DNA from: Sophora flavescens
Lineage: Eukaryota; Streptophyta; Magnoliopsida; Fabales; Fabaceae
Assembly (NCBI GenBank): GCA_030762895.1
Contig: CM061064.1
Coordinates: forward strand, 244,191,909-244,255,908
Reading direction: 5' to 3'
DNA: 64,000 nucleotides
The notes under the pieces were generated by a model. That model searched no databases and was not told where the DNA came from. It worked only from the letters and a program-made list of their open reading frames with translations. Of the stretch, positions 31,201 to 42,827 are shown piece after piece. The position numbers were made by a program, and so were the translations under genes. Each line of letters begins with the position of its first letter. The stretch's first letter is position 1.

Positions 31201-34200
31201 TAGGGCTTTGGGTAACAATTAGGGTTTTGTGTTAAAATTAGTGTTTAGGTTCAAAATTAGGGTTTAGAGTTTAAAGTAGGGTTTTGTTTCAAAAATAGTG
31301 TTAAAATTAGGGTTTTGGGTTAAAATTTAGGGTTTCGGGTCAAAATTAGGGTTTATGGTTTGAATTAGGGTAAGAATTAGGCTTTTGGGTAAAATTAGGG
31401 TTTGGTCAAAATTAGGGTTACGTGTCAAATTTAGGGTTTTGGGTCCAAATTAGGGTTTAGAGTTTGAATTAGGTTTTGAGTTAAAAAAGGGTTTTTGGAC
31501 AAAAATTGGATTTGAATTAGGGTTTTGTGTTAAAATTATTGTTTTGGGAAAAATTAGTGTTCTGGGTCAAATTTAAGGTTCAGGATCAAAATTACGGTTT
31601 AGGGTTTGCATTAGGGTTTTGAGTTTAAAATAGGGTTTTGGATCAAAATAGGGTTAGAATTAGGGTTTTGTGTCAAAACTTGGGTTTTGGATCCAAATTT
31701 CGGTTTTTGGTCAAAATTAGGGTTTAGGGTTTAAATTAAGGTTTTGCGTTAAAAATAGGGTTTTGGTCAAAAATAAGGTTAGAATTAGGGTTTTGGGTCA
31801 AAATTAGGGCTCTGGGTTAAAGTTAGGGTTTTGGGAAAAAATTAGGGTTTTTGGTACAAATTAGGGTTCTGAGTTAAAAATAGGTTTTTGGGTCAAAAAT
31901 AGGGTTAGAATTAGGGTTTTGGGTCAAAATTAGCGCTTAGGGTTAGAATTAGGGTTTCCGGTCAAAATTAGGGTTCTGGGTCAGATCTAGGGTTAGGGTC
32001 AAAATTAGGGTTTTGAGTTTGAAGTAGGGTTTTGGGTCAAAAATAGGGTTAGAATTTGGGTTTTTGTCAAAATTAGGGCTTTGGGTTACAATTAGGGTTT
32101 AGTATCAAAATTAGGGTTGAGGGTTTGAATTAGGGCTTTGAGTTAAAAATAGGGTTTTGGGTCAAAAATCGGTTTAGAATTAAGGTTTTTGGTCAAAATT
32201 AGGGTTTTGGGTTAAAATTAGGGTTTTAGTTTAAAATTAGGGTTTCGGGTTAAAATTAGGGTTCTGGGTCAAAATTAGGGTTTAGGGTTAGAATTAGGGT
32301 TTTGGTTAAAATTAGGGTTCTGGGTCAATTTTAGGGTCCAAATTAGGGTTTAGGGTTTGAATTAGGTTTTGACTTTAAAATAGGGTTTTGGGTCAAAAAT
32401 AGGGTTAGAATTAGGGTTTTTTGTCAAAATTAGGTCTTTGGGTTACATTTAGGGTTTAGTACAAAATTAGGGTTTTGAGTTAAAAATAGGATTCTAGGTC
32501 AAAAATCGGGTTAGAATTAAGGTTTTTGGTCAAAATTAGGGTTTTGGGTTAAAATTAGGGTTTTGGTTTAAAATTAGGGTTTCGGGTGAAAATTAGGGTT
32601 CTGGGTCAAAATTAGGGTTTTGGTTTCGAATTATGGTTTTGGTTAAATTAGGGTTCTAGGTCAATTTTAGGGTCCAAATTAGGGTTTAGGGTTTGAATTA
32701 GGTTTTGTGTTTAAAGTAGTGTTTTGGGTCAAAAATAGGGTTAGAATTAGGGTTTTGGGTTAAAATTAGGGTTTTGAGTTAAAATTAGGGTTTTGGAAAA
32801 ATTAGGGTTATGGGTCAAATTTACGGTTTAGGTTTAAAATTATGGTTTAGGGTTTGAATTAGGGTTTTGAGTTTAAAATAGGGTTTTGGGTCAAAAATAA
32901 GGTTAGAATTAGGGTTTGGGGTTAAAAAATTTGGGTATTGGGTCCAAATTAGGGTTTTGGCTCAAAATTAGAGTTTAGGGTTTGAATTAAGTTTTTGAGT
33001 TAAAAATAGGGTTTTGGGTCAAAAATAGGGTTAGAATTAGGGTTTTGGTTTAAAATTAGGGCTTTGGGTAACAATTAGGGTTTTGTGTTAAAATTAGTGT
33101 TTAGGTTCAAAATTAGGGTTTAGAGTTTAAAGTAGGGTTTTGTTTCAAAAATAGTGTTAAAATTAGGGTTTTGGGTTAAAATTTAGGGTTTCGGGTCAAA
33201 ATTAGGGTTTATGGTTTGAATTAGGGTAAGAATTAGGCTTTTGGGTAAAATTAGGGTTTCGGGTCAAAATTAGGGTTCTGTGTCAAATTTAGGGTTTTGG
33301 GTCCAAATTAGGGTTTAGAGTTTGAATTAGGTTTTGAGTTTAAAAAGGGTTTTGGACAAAAATTGGATTTGAATTAGGGTTTTGTGTTAAAATTATTGTT
33401 TTGGGAAAAATTAGTGTTAGGGTCAAATTTAAGGTTCAGGATCAAAATTACGGTTTAGGGTTTGCATTAGGGTTTTGAGTTTAAAATAGGGTTTTGGATC
33501 AAAATAGGGTTAGAATTAGGGTTTTGTGTCAAAACTTGGGTTTTGGATCCAAATTTCGGTTTTTGGTCAAAATTAGGGTTTAGGGTTTAAATTAAGGTTT
33601 TGCGTTAAAAATAGGGTTTTGGTCAAAAATAAGGTTAGAATTAGGGTTTTGGGTCAAAATTAGGGCTCTGGGTTAAAGTTAGGGTTTTGGGAAAAAATTA
33701 GGGTTTTGGTACAAATTAGGGTTACAGAGTTAAAAATAGGTTTTGGGTCAAAAATAGGGTTAGAATTAGGGTTTTGGGTCAAAATTAGCGCTTAGGGTTA
33801 GAATTAGGGTTTCGGTCAAAATTAGGGTTGGGTCAGATCTAGGGTTAGGGTCAAAATTAGGGTTTTGAGTTTGAAGTAGGGTTTTGGGTCAAAAATAGGG
33901 TTAGAATTTGGGTTTTTGTCAAAATTAGGGCTTTGGGTTACAATTAGGGTTTAGTATCAAAATTAGGGTTGAGGGTTTGAATTAGGGCTTTGAGTTAAAA
34001 ATAGGGTTTTGGGTCAAAAATCGGTTTAGAATTAAGGTTTTTGGTCAAAATTAGGGTTTTGGGTTAAAATTAGGGTTTTAGTTTAAAATTAGGGTTTCGG
34101 GTTAAAATTAGGGTTCGGGTCAAAATTAGGGTTTAGGGTTAGAATTAGGGTTTTGGTTAAAATTAGGGTTCGGGTCAATTTTAGGGTCCAAATTAGGGTT

Positions 34201-37200
34201 TAGGGTTTGAATTAGGTTTTGACTTTAAAATAGGGTTTTGGGTCAAAAATAGGGTTAGAATTAGGGTTTTTGTCAAAATTAGGTCTTTGGGTTACATTTA
34301 GGGTTTAGTACAAAATTAGGGTTTAGGGTTTGAAAAATAGGATTCTGGGTCAAAAATCGGGTTAGAATTAAGGTTTTTGGTCAAAATTAGGGTTTTGGGT
34401 TAAAATTAGGGTTTTGGTTTAAAATTAGGGTTTCGGGTGAAAATTAGGGTTATGGGTCAAAATTAGGGTTTTGGTTTCTAATTATGGTTTTGTTTAAATT
34501 AGGGTTCTAGGTCAATTTTAGGGTCCAAATTAGGGTTTAGGGTTTGAATTAGGTTTTGTGTTTAAAGTAGGGTTTTGGGTCAAAAATAGGGTTAGAATTA
34601 GGGTTTTGGGTTAAAATTAGGGTTTTGAGTTAAAATTAGGGTTTTGGAAAAATTATGGTTGTTCGTCATATGTTCGGTTTAGGTTTAAAATTATGGTTTA
34701 GGGTTTGAATTAGGGTTTTGAGTTTAAAATAGGGTTTTGGGTCAAAAATAAGGTTAGAATTAGGGTTTGGGGTTAAAAAATTTGGGTATTGGGTCCAAAT
34801 TAGGGTTTTGGCTCAAAATTAGAGTTTAGGGTTTGAATTAAGGTTGAGTTAAAAATTGGGTTTTGGGTCAAAAATAGGGTTAGAATTAGGGTTTTGGTTT
34901 AAAATTAGGGCTTTGGGTAACAATTAGGGTTTTGTGTTAAAATTAGTGTTTAGGTTCAAAATTAGGGTTTAGAGTTTAAAGTAGGGTTTTGTTTCAAAAA
35001 TAGTGTTAAAATTAGGGTTTTGGGTTAAAATTTAGGGTTTCGGGTCAAAATTAGGGTTTATGGTTTGAATTAGGGTAAGAATTAGGCTTTTGGGTAAAAT
35101 TAGGGTTTCGGGTCAAAATTAGGGTTCTGTGTCAAATTTAGGGTTTTGGGTCCAAATTAGGGTTTAGAGTTTGAATTAGGTTTTGAGTTTAAAAAAGGGT
35201 TTTTGGACAAAAATTGGATTTGAATTAGGGTTTTGTGTTAAAATTATTGTTTTGGGAAAAATTAGTGTTCTGGGTCAAATTTAAGGTTCATGATCAAAAT
35301 TACGGTTTAGGGTTTGCATTAGGGTTTTGAGTTTAAAATAGGGTTTTGGATCAAAATAGGGTTAGAATTAGGGTTTTGTGTCAAAACTTGGGTTTTGGAT
35401 CCAAATTTCGGTTTTTGGTCAAAATTAGGGTTTAGGGTTTAAATTAAGGTTTTGCGTTAAAAATAGGGTTTTGGTCAAAAATAAGGTTAGAATTAGGGTT
35501 TTGGGTCAAAATTAGGGCTCTGGGTTAAAGTTAGGGTTTTGGGAAAAAATTAGGGTTTTTGGTACAAATTAGGGTTACGAGTTAAAAATAGGTTTTGGGT
35601 CAAAAATAGGGTCAGAATTAGGGTTTTGGGTCAAAATTAGCGCTTAGGGTTAGAATTAGGGTTTCAGGTCAAAATTAGGGTTAAGGTCAGATCTAGGGTT
35701 AGGGTCAAAATTAGGGTTTTGAGTTTGAAGTAGGGTTTTGGGTCAAAAATAGGGTTAGAATTTGGGTTTTTGTCAAAATTAGGGCTTTGGGTTACAATTA
35801 GGGTTTAGTATCAAAATTAGGGTTGAGGGTTTGAATTAGGGGTTTGAGTTACAAATAGGGTTTTGGGTCAAAAATCGGTTTAGAATTAAGGTTTTTGGTC
35901 AAAATTAGGGTTTTGGGTTAAAATTAGGGTTTTAGTTTAAAATTAGGGTTTCGGGTTAAAATTAGGGTTAGGGTCAAAATTAGGGTTTAGGGTTAGAATT
36001 AGGGTTTTGGTTAAAATTAGGGTTCCGGGTCAAATTTAGGGTCCAAATTAGGGTTTAGGGTTTGAATTAGGTTTTGACTTTAAAATAGGGTTTTGGGTCA
36101 AAAATAGGGTTAGAATTAGGGTTTTTTGTCAAAATTAGGTCTTTGGGTTACATTTAGGGTTTAGTACAAAATTAGGGTTTAGGGTTAGAATTTGAGTTAA
36201 AAATAGGATCTAGGTCAAAAATCGGGTTAGAATTAAGGTTTTTGGTCAAAATTAGGGTTTTGGGTTAAAATTAGGGTTTTGGTTTAAAATTAGGGTTTCG
36301 GGTGAAAATTAGGGTTCTGGGTCAAAATTAGGGTTTTGGTTTCGAATTATGGTTTTGGTTAAATTAGGGTTCTAGGTCAATTTTAGGGTCCAAATTAGGG
36401 TTTAGGGTTTGAATTAGGTTTTGTGTTTAAAGTAGGGTTTTGGGTCAAAAATAGGGTTAGAATTAGGGTTTTGGGTTAAAATTAGGGTTTTGAGTTAAAA
36501 TTAGGGTTTTGGAAAAATTAGGGTTCTGGGTCAAATTTACGGTTTAGGTTTAAAATTATGGTTTAGGGTTTGAATTAGGGTTTTGAGTTTAAAATAGGGT
36601 TTTGGGTCAAAAATAAGGTTAGAATTAGGGTTTGGGGTTAAAAAATTTGGGTATTGGGTCCAAATTAGGGTTTTGGCTCAAAATTAGAGTTTCGGGTTTG
36701 AATTAAGTTTTTGAGTTAAAAATAGGGTTTTGGGTCAAAAATAGGGTTAGAATTAGGGTTTTGGTTTAAAATTAGGGCTTTGGGTAACAATTAGGGTTTT
36801 GTGTTAAAATTAGTGTTTAGGTTCAAAATTAGGGTTTAGAGTTTAAAGTAGGGTTTTGTTTCAAAAATAGTGTTAAAATTAGGGTTTTGGGTTAAAATTT
36901 AGGGTTTCGGGTCAAAATTAGGGTTCTTTGTCAAATTTAGGGTTTTGGGTCCAAATTAGGGTTTAGAGTTTGAATTAGGTTTTGAGTTTAAAAAAGGGTT
37001 TTTGGACAAAAATTGGATTTGACTTAGTTTTTTGTGTTAAAATAATTGTTTTGGGAAAAATTAGTGTTCTGGGTCAAATTTAAGGTTCAGGATCAAAATT
37101 ACGGTTTAGGGTTTGCATTAGGGTTTTGAGTTTAAAATAGGGTTTTGGATCAAAATAGGGTTAGAATTAGGGTTTTGTGTCAAAACTTGGGTTTTGGATC

Positions 37201-40021
37201 CAAATTTCGGTTTTTGGTCAAAATTAGGGTTTAGGGTTTAAATTAAGGTTTTGCGTTAAAAATAGGGTTTTGGTCAAAAATAAGGTTAGAATTAGGGTTT
37301 TGGGTCAAAATTAGGGCTCTGGGTTAAAGTTAGGGTTTTGGGAAAAAATTAGGGTTTTTGGTACAAATTAGGGTTCTGAGTTAAAAATAGGTTTTTGGGT
37401 CAAAAATAGGGTTAGAATTAGGGTTTTGGGTCAAAATTAGCGCTTAGGGTTAGAATTAGGGTTTCCGGTCAAAATTAGGGTTCTGGGTCAGATCTAGGGT
37501 TAGGGTCAAAATTAGGGTTTTGAGTTTGAAGTAGGGTTTTGGGTCAAAAATAGGGTTAGAATTTGGGTTTTTTGTCAAAATTAGGGCTTTGGGTTACAAT
37601 TAGGGTTTAGTATCAAAATTAGGGTTGAGGGTTTGAATTAGGGCTTTGAGTTAAAAATAGGGTTTTGGGTCAAAAATCGGTTTAGAATTAAGGTTTTTGG
37701 TCAAAATTAGGGTTTTGGGTTAAAATTAGGGTTTTAGTTTAAAATTAGGGTTTCGGGTTAAAATGTTGTCAAATGGTTTAGGGTTAGAATTAGGGTTTTG
37801 GTTAAAATTAGGGTTAGGGTCAATTTTAGGGTCAAATTTAGGGTTTCGGGATTGAATTAGGTTTTGACTTTAAAATAGGGTTTTGGGTCAAAAATAGGGT
37901 TAGAATTAGGGTTTTTTGTCAAAATTAGGTCTTTGGGTTACATTTAGGGTTTAGTACAAAATTAGGGTTTTGAGTTAAAAATAGGATTCTAGGTCAAAAA
38001 TCGGGTTAGAATTAAGGTTTTTGGTCAAAATTAGGGTTTTGGGTTAAAATTAGGGTTTTGGTTTAAAATTAGGGTTTTGGTTTAAAATTAGGGTTTCGGG
38101 TGAAAATTAGGGTTCTGGGTCAAAATTAGGGTTTTGGTTTCGAATTATGGTTTTGGTTAAATTAGGGTTCTAGGTCAATTTTAGGGTCCAAATTAGGGTT
38201 TAGGGTTTGAATTAGGTTTTGTGTTTAAAGTAGTGTTTTGGGTCAAAAATAGGGTTAGAATTAGGGTTTTGGGTCAAAATTAGGGTTTTGAGTTAAAATT
38301 AGGGTTTTGGAAAAATTAGGGTTCTGGGTCAAATTTACGGTTTAGGTTTAAAATTATGGTTTAGGGTTTGAATTAGGGTTTTGAATTTAAAATAGGGTTT
38401 TGGGTCAAAATAAGGTTACAATTAGGGTTTGGGGTTAAAAAATTTGGGTATTGGGTCCAAATTAGGGTTTTGGCTCAAAATTAGAGTTTAGGGTTTGAAT
38501 TAAGGTTGAGTTAAAAATTGGGTTTTGGGTCAAAAATAGGGTTAGAATTAGGGTTTTGGTTTAAAATTAGGGCTTTGGGTAACAATTAGGGTTTTGTGTT
38601 AAAATTAGTGTTTAGGTTCAAAATTAGGGTTTAGAGTTTAAAGTAGGGTTTTGTTTCAAAAATAGTGTTAAAATTAGGGTTTTGGGTTAAAATTTAGGGT
38701 TTTGGTCAAAATTAGGGTTTATGGTTTGAATTAGGGTAAGAATTAGGCTTTTGGGTAAAATTAGGGTTTCGGGTCAAAATTAGGGTTCTGTGTCAAATTT
38801 AGGGTTTTGGGTCCAAATTAGGGTTTAGAGTTTGAATTAGGTTTTGAGTTTAAAAAAGGGTTTTGGACAAAAATTGGATTTGAATTAGGGTTTTGTGTTA
38901 AAATTATTGTTTTGGGAAAAATTAGTGTTCTCGGTCAAATTTAAGGTTCAGGATCAAAATTACGGTTTAGGGTTTGCATTAGGGTTTTGAGTTTAAAATA
39001 GGGTTTTGGATCAAAATAGGGTTAGAATTAGGGTTTTGTGTCAAAACTTGGGTTTTGGATCCAAATTTCGGTTTTTGGTCAAAATTAGGGTTTAGGGTTT
39101 AAATTAAGGTTTTGCGTTAAAAATAGGGTTTTGGTCAAAAATAAGGTTAGAATTAGGGTTTTGGGTCAAAATTAGGGCTCTGGGTTAAAGTTAGGGTTTT
39201 GGGAAAAAATTAGGGTGGTTGGTCCAAATTAGGGTTCCGAGTTAAAAATAGGTTTTGGGTCAAAAATAGGGTTAGAATTAGGGTTTTGGGTCAAAATTAG
39301 CGCTTAGGGTTAGAATTAGGGTTTCAGGTCAAAATTAGGGTTAAGGTCGGATCTAGGGTTAGGGTCAAAATCAGGGTTTTGAGTTTGAAGTAGGGTTTTG
39401 GGTCAAAAATAGGGTTAGAATTTGGGTTTTTTGTCAAAATTAGGGCTTTGGGTTACAATTAGGGTTTAGTATCAAAATTAGGTTTGAGGGTTTGAATTAG
39501 GGCTTTGAGTTAAAAATAGGGTTTTGGGTCAAAAATCGGTTTAGAATTAAGTTTTTTGGTCAAAATTAGGTATTTGGGTTAAAATTAGGGTTTTAGTTTA
39601 AAAATTAGGGTTTAGGGTTAAAATTAGGGTTTGGGTCAAAATTAGGGTTTAGGGTTAGAATTAGGGTTTTGGTTAAATTAGGGTTGGGTCAATTTTAGGG
39701 TCCAAATTAGGTTTTAGGTTTTGAATTTGGCTTTGACTTTAAAATAGGGTTTTGGGTCAAAAATAGGGTTAGAATTAGGGTTTTTTGTCAAAATTAGGTC
39801 TTTGGGTTACATTTAGGGTTTAGTACAAAATTAGGGTTTAGGGTTTGAATTAGGGTTTTGAGTTAAAAATAGGATTACGGGTCAAAAATCGGGTTAAAAT
39901 TAAGGTTTTTGGGTCAAAATTAGGGTTTTGGGTTAAAATTAGGGTTTTGGTTTAAAAATAGGGTTTGGGTGAAAATTAGGGTTTAGGTCAAAATTAGGGT
40001 TTTGGTTTGAATTAGGTTGGA
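28265..40021 (+). repeat. Higher-order repeats of about 1.85 kb
   Basis: Landmark spacing is 1877, 1841, 1852, 1854, 1801 and 1859 bp. Each unit contains a block twice, about 350 bp apart (for example the TTTTTTGTCAAAATTAGG phrase at about 28340 and 28690, and at about 30218 and 30567), that the 1.55-kb units contain once. The longer unit is thus the shorter one plus an internal duplication. One unit (about 36.9 kb) lacks the GGTTTGAATTAGGGTAAG phrase because of a local deletion. Confidence 0.88.
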
Positions 40022-40521
40022 NNNNNNNNNNNNNNNNNNNNNNNNNNNNNNNNNNNNNNNNNNNNNNNNNNNNNNNNNNNNNNNNNNNNNNNNNNNNNNN
40101 NNNNNNNNNNNNNNNNNNNNNNNNNNNNNNNNNNNNNNNNNNNNNNNNNNNNNNNNNNNNNNNNNNNNNNNNNNNNNNNNNNNNNNNNNNNNNNNNNNNN
40201 NNNNNNNNNNNNNNNNNNNNNNNNNNNNNNNNNNNNNNNNNNNNNNNNNNNNNNNNNNNNNNNNNNNNNNNNNNNNNNNNNNNNNNNNNNNNNNNNNNNN
40301 NNNNNNNNNNNNNNNNNNNNNNNNNNNNNNNNNNNNNNNNNNNNNNNNNNNNNNNNNNNNNNNNNNNNNNNNNNNNNNNNNNNNNNNNNNNNNNNNNNNN
40401 NNNNNNNNNNNNNNNNNNNNNNNNNNNNNNNNNNNNNNNNNNNNNNNNNNNNNNNNNNNNNNNNNNNNNNNNNNNNNNNNNNNNNNNNNNNNNNNNNNNN
40501 NNNNNNNNNNNNNNNNNNNNN
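40022..40521. other. Assembly gap, 500 N
   Basis: Exactly 500 undetermined bases. The satellite orientation reverses across it. Confidence 0.98.
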
Positions 40522-41320
40522 AGTTTTGACAAAAAACCCTTATTCTAACCCTATTTTTGACCCAAAACCCTAATTTTGACAAAAACCTAATTCAAACCCT
40601 AATTTTACCCAAAAGCCTAATTTCTAACCCTAATTCAAACCCTAAACCATAATTTTGACAAAACCCTAATTCTAACCCTAATTTTACCCAAAATCCTAAT
40701 TCTAACCCTAATTCAAAACCTAAACCATAATTTTGACCTGTAATCCTAATTTTGAACCGAAACCCCAAATTTTAACCAAAAACCCTAATTCTAACTTCAT
40801 TTTTAACCCAAAACCTTATTTATAACACAAAGCCCTAATTCAAACCCTAATTTTGAAACTAAACCCAAAATTTGATACAGAACCCTAATTTTGATTCCAA
40901 ACCCTTGATTTAACCCAAAACCCAAATTCAAACCTTAAATCCTAATTTTGCCCCAAAACCCTAATATGGACCCAACCCTAATTTTGACCGAAACCCTAAT
41001 TTTAACACAATTTTTACCCAAATCCCTAATTTTGAGCAAAAACCCTATTTTAAACTCCAAACCCTAATTCAAACTCTAAACCCTAATTTTCATCCAAACA
41101 CTAAATTTGTCCCTAACCCTTAGTTTTCCCAACACCCTAATTTTTAACTCAAAACACTAATTTTAACCCAAAACCCAAATTCAAATATTATTTTTGACGA
41201 AACCCTATATTAAACTCAAATCCTAATTCAAACGCTAAACCCAAATTTGGACCATAAATTTGACCCCCAACCCTAATTTTGACCGAAAACCCTAATTTTA
41301 CCCAAAAGCCTAATTCTAAC

Positions 41321-41552
41321 CCTAGGTGTGAAAACATATGAGGCAAGATAGTTGTATAACTTATATACACAGATGCACTTAAGTGTGGTTTGATTTCGTT
41401 GTTGTTGTTTTGAGGTTAAAAATAAAAAAATTATTATCACCATATTTTGAAAAGATAAACGTTGAGAAAACATTATTTTCGAAAGTAACCAGGAAGTTAA
41501 GTTTTATTTCCACAAACGGGTAACCATGTGATGACCGGTTAGGGGTGTCACA
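41321..41552. repeat. Spacer of the right array, first copy
   Basis: This is a representative spacer of 232 bp. It runs from CCTAGGTGTGAAAACATATG through a middle part with ATAACTTATATAC, a TTTCGTTGTTGTTGTTTTG stretch and a poly(A)-like tract of variable length. It ends AAACGGGTAACCATGTGATG and GGTGTCACA before telomere-like units resume. The same order holds in all thirteen copies with point differences. The GTGTCACA end resembles LTR termini, so a retroelement origin is possible but unproven. Confidence 0.9.
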
Positions 41553-42827
41553 ACCCTATTTTAAACACAAACCCTAATTCAAACCCTAAACCCTAATTTG
41601 GACCCTAAATTTAACCCGAACCCTAATTTTAACCAAAACCCTAATTCAAACCCTAAACCCTAATTTTGACCAAACCCTAATTTTAACCAAAACCCTAATT
41701 CTAACCCTAATTCTAACCCTAAACCCTAATTTGGACCCTAAATTTGACCCGGAACCTTAATTTTGACCCAAAACCTAATTTTACCCAAAACCTAATTCTA
41801 ACCCTAATTCAAACCATAAACCCTAATTTTGACCCAAAACCCTAATTTTGATCCTAAACCCTAATTTTAACCCAAAACCTAATTTTAACCCAAAGCCCTA
41901 ATTTTGACCCAAAACCCGAATTCTAACCCTATTTTTGACCGAAAATCCTATTTTTAACTCAAAACTCTAATTCAAACCCTAAACCCTAATTTTGATACTA
42001 AACCCTAATTGTAACCCAAAGCCCTAGTTTTGACAAAAACCCTTATTCTAACCCTATTTTTGACCCAAAACCCTAATTTTGACAAAACCCCTAATTCTAA
42101 CCCTAATTTTACCCAAAAGCCTAATTCTAACCCTAATTCAAACCCTAAACCATAATTTTGACAAAACCCTAATTCTAACCCCTAATTTTACCCAAAATCC
42201 TAATTCTAACCCTAATTCAAAACCTAAACCATAATTTTGACCCTAATCCTAATTTTGAACCGAAACCCTAAATTTTAACCAAAAACCCTAATTCTAACTT
42301 CATTTTTAACCCAAAACCTTATTTATAACACAAAGCCCTAATTCAAACCCTAATTTTGAAACTAAACCCAAAATTTGATACAGAACCCTAATTTTGATTC
42401 CAAACCCTTGATTTAACCCAAAACCCAAATTCAAACCTTAAACCCTAATTTTGCCCCAAAACCCTAATATGGACCCTAACCCTAATTTTGACCGAAACCC
42501 TAATTTTAACACAATTTTTACCCAAATCCCTAATTTTGAGCAAAAACCCTATTTTAAACTCAAAACCCTAATTCAAACTCTAAACCTTAATTTTCATCCG
42601 AAACCCTAAATTTGTCCCAGAACCCTTAGTTTTCCCAACACCCTAATTTTAACTCAAAACACTAATTTTAACCCAAAACCCAAATTCAAATATTATTTTT
42701 GACGCAAAACCCTATATTAAACTCAAATCCTAATTCAAACGCTAAACCCAAATTTGGACCATAAATTTGACCCAGAACCCTAATTTTGACCGAAAACCCT
42801 AATTTTACCCAAAAGCCTAATTCTAAC

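Larger units (their letters stand above)
16661..40021 (+). repeat. Telomere-like satellite array, G-rich strand forward
   Basis: The whole 23.4-kb contig consists of degenerate units of about 19-20 bp of the form AATTAGGGTTTTGGGTCAA. The plant telomere word TTTAGGG is embedded but altered in almost every unit. Units vary in a fixed order, so they build higher-order repeats. The landmark CAGATCTAGGG occurs once per higher-order unit, with its AGATCT at 17299, 18844, 20415, 21964, 23539, 25193, 26735, 28265, 30142, 31983, 33835, 35689, 37490 and, mutated to GGATCT, 39349. No gene lies inside; long frames here arise only because the repeat avoids stops. The array is bounded by two 500-N gaps, so its placement and orientation are uncertain. 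Confidence 0.95.

Noticed and set aside
16661..40021. True chromosome end (telomere)
   Set aside because: Perfect TTTAGGG tandems are rare; units are 19-20 bp with ordered variants, and unique sequence or elements lie on both sides.
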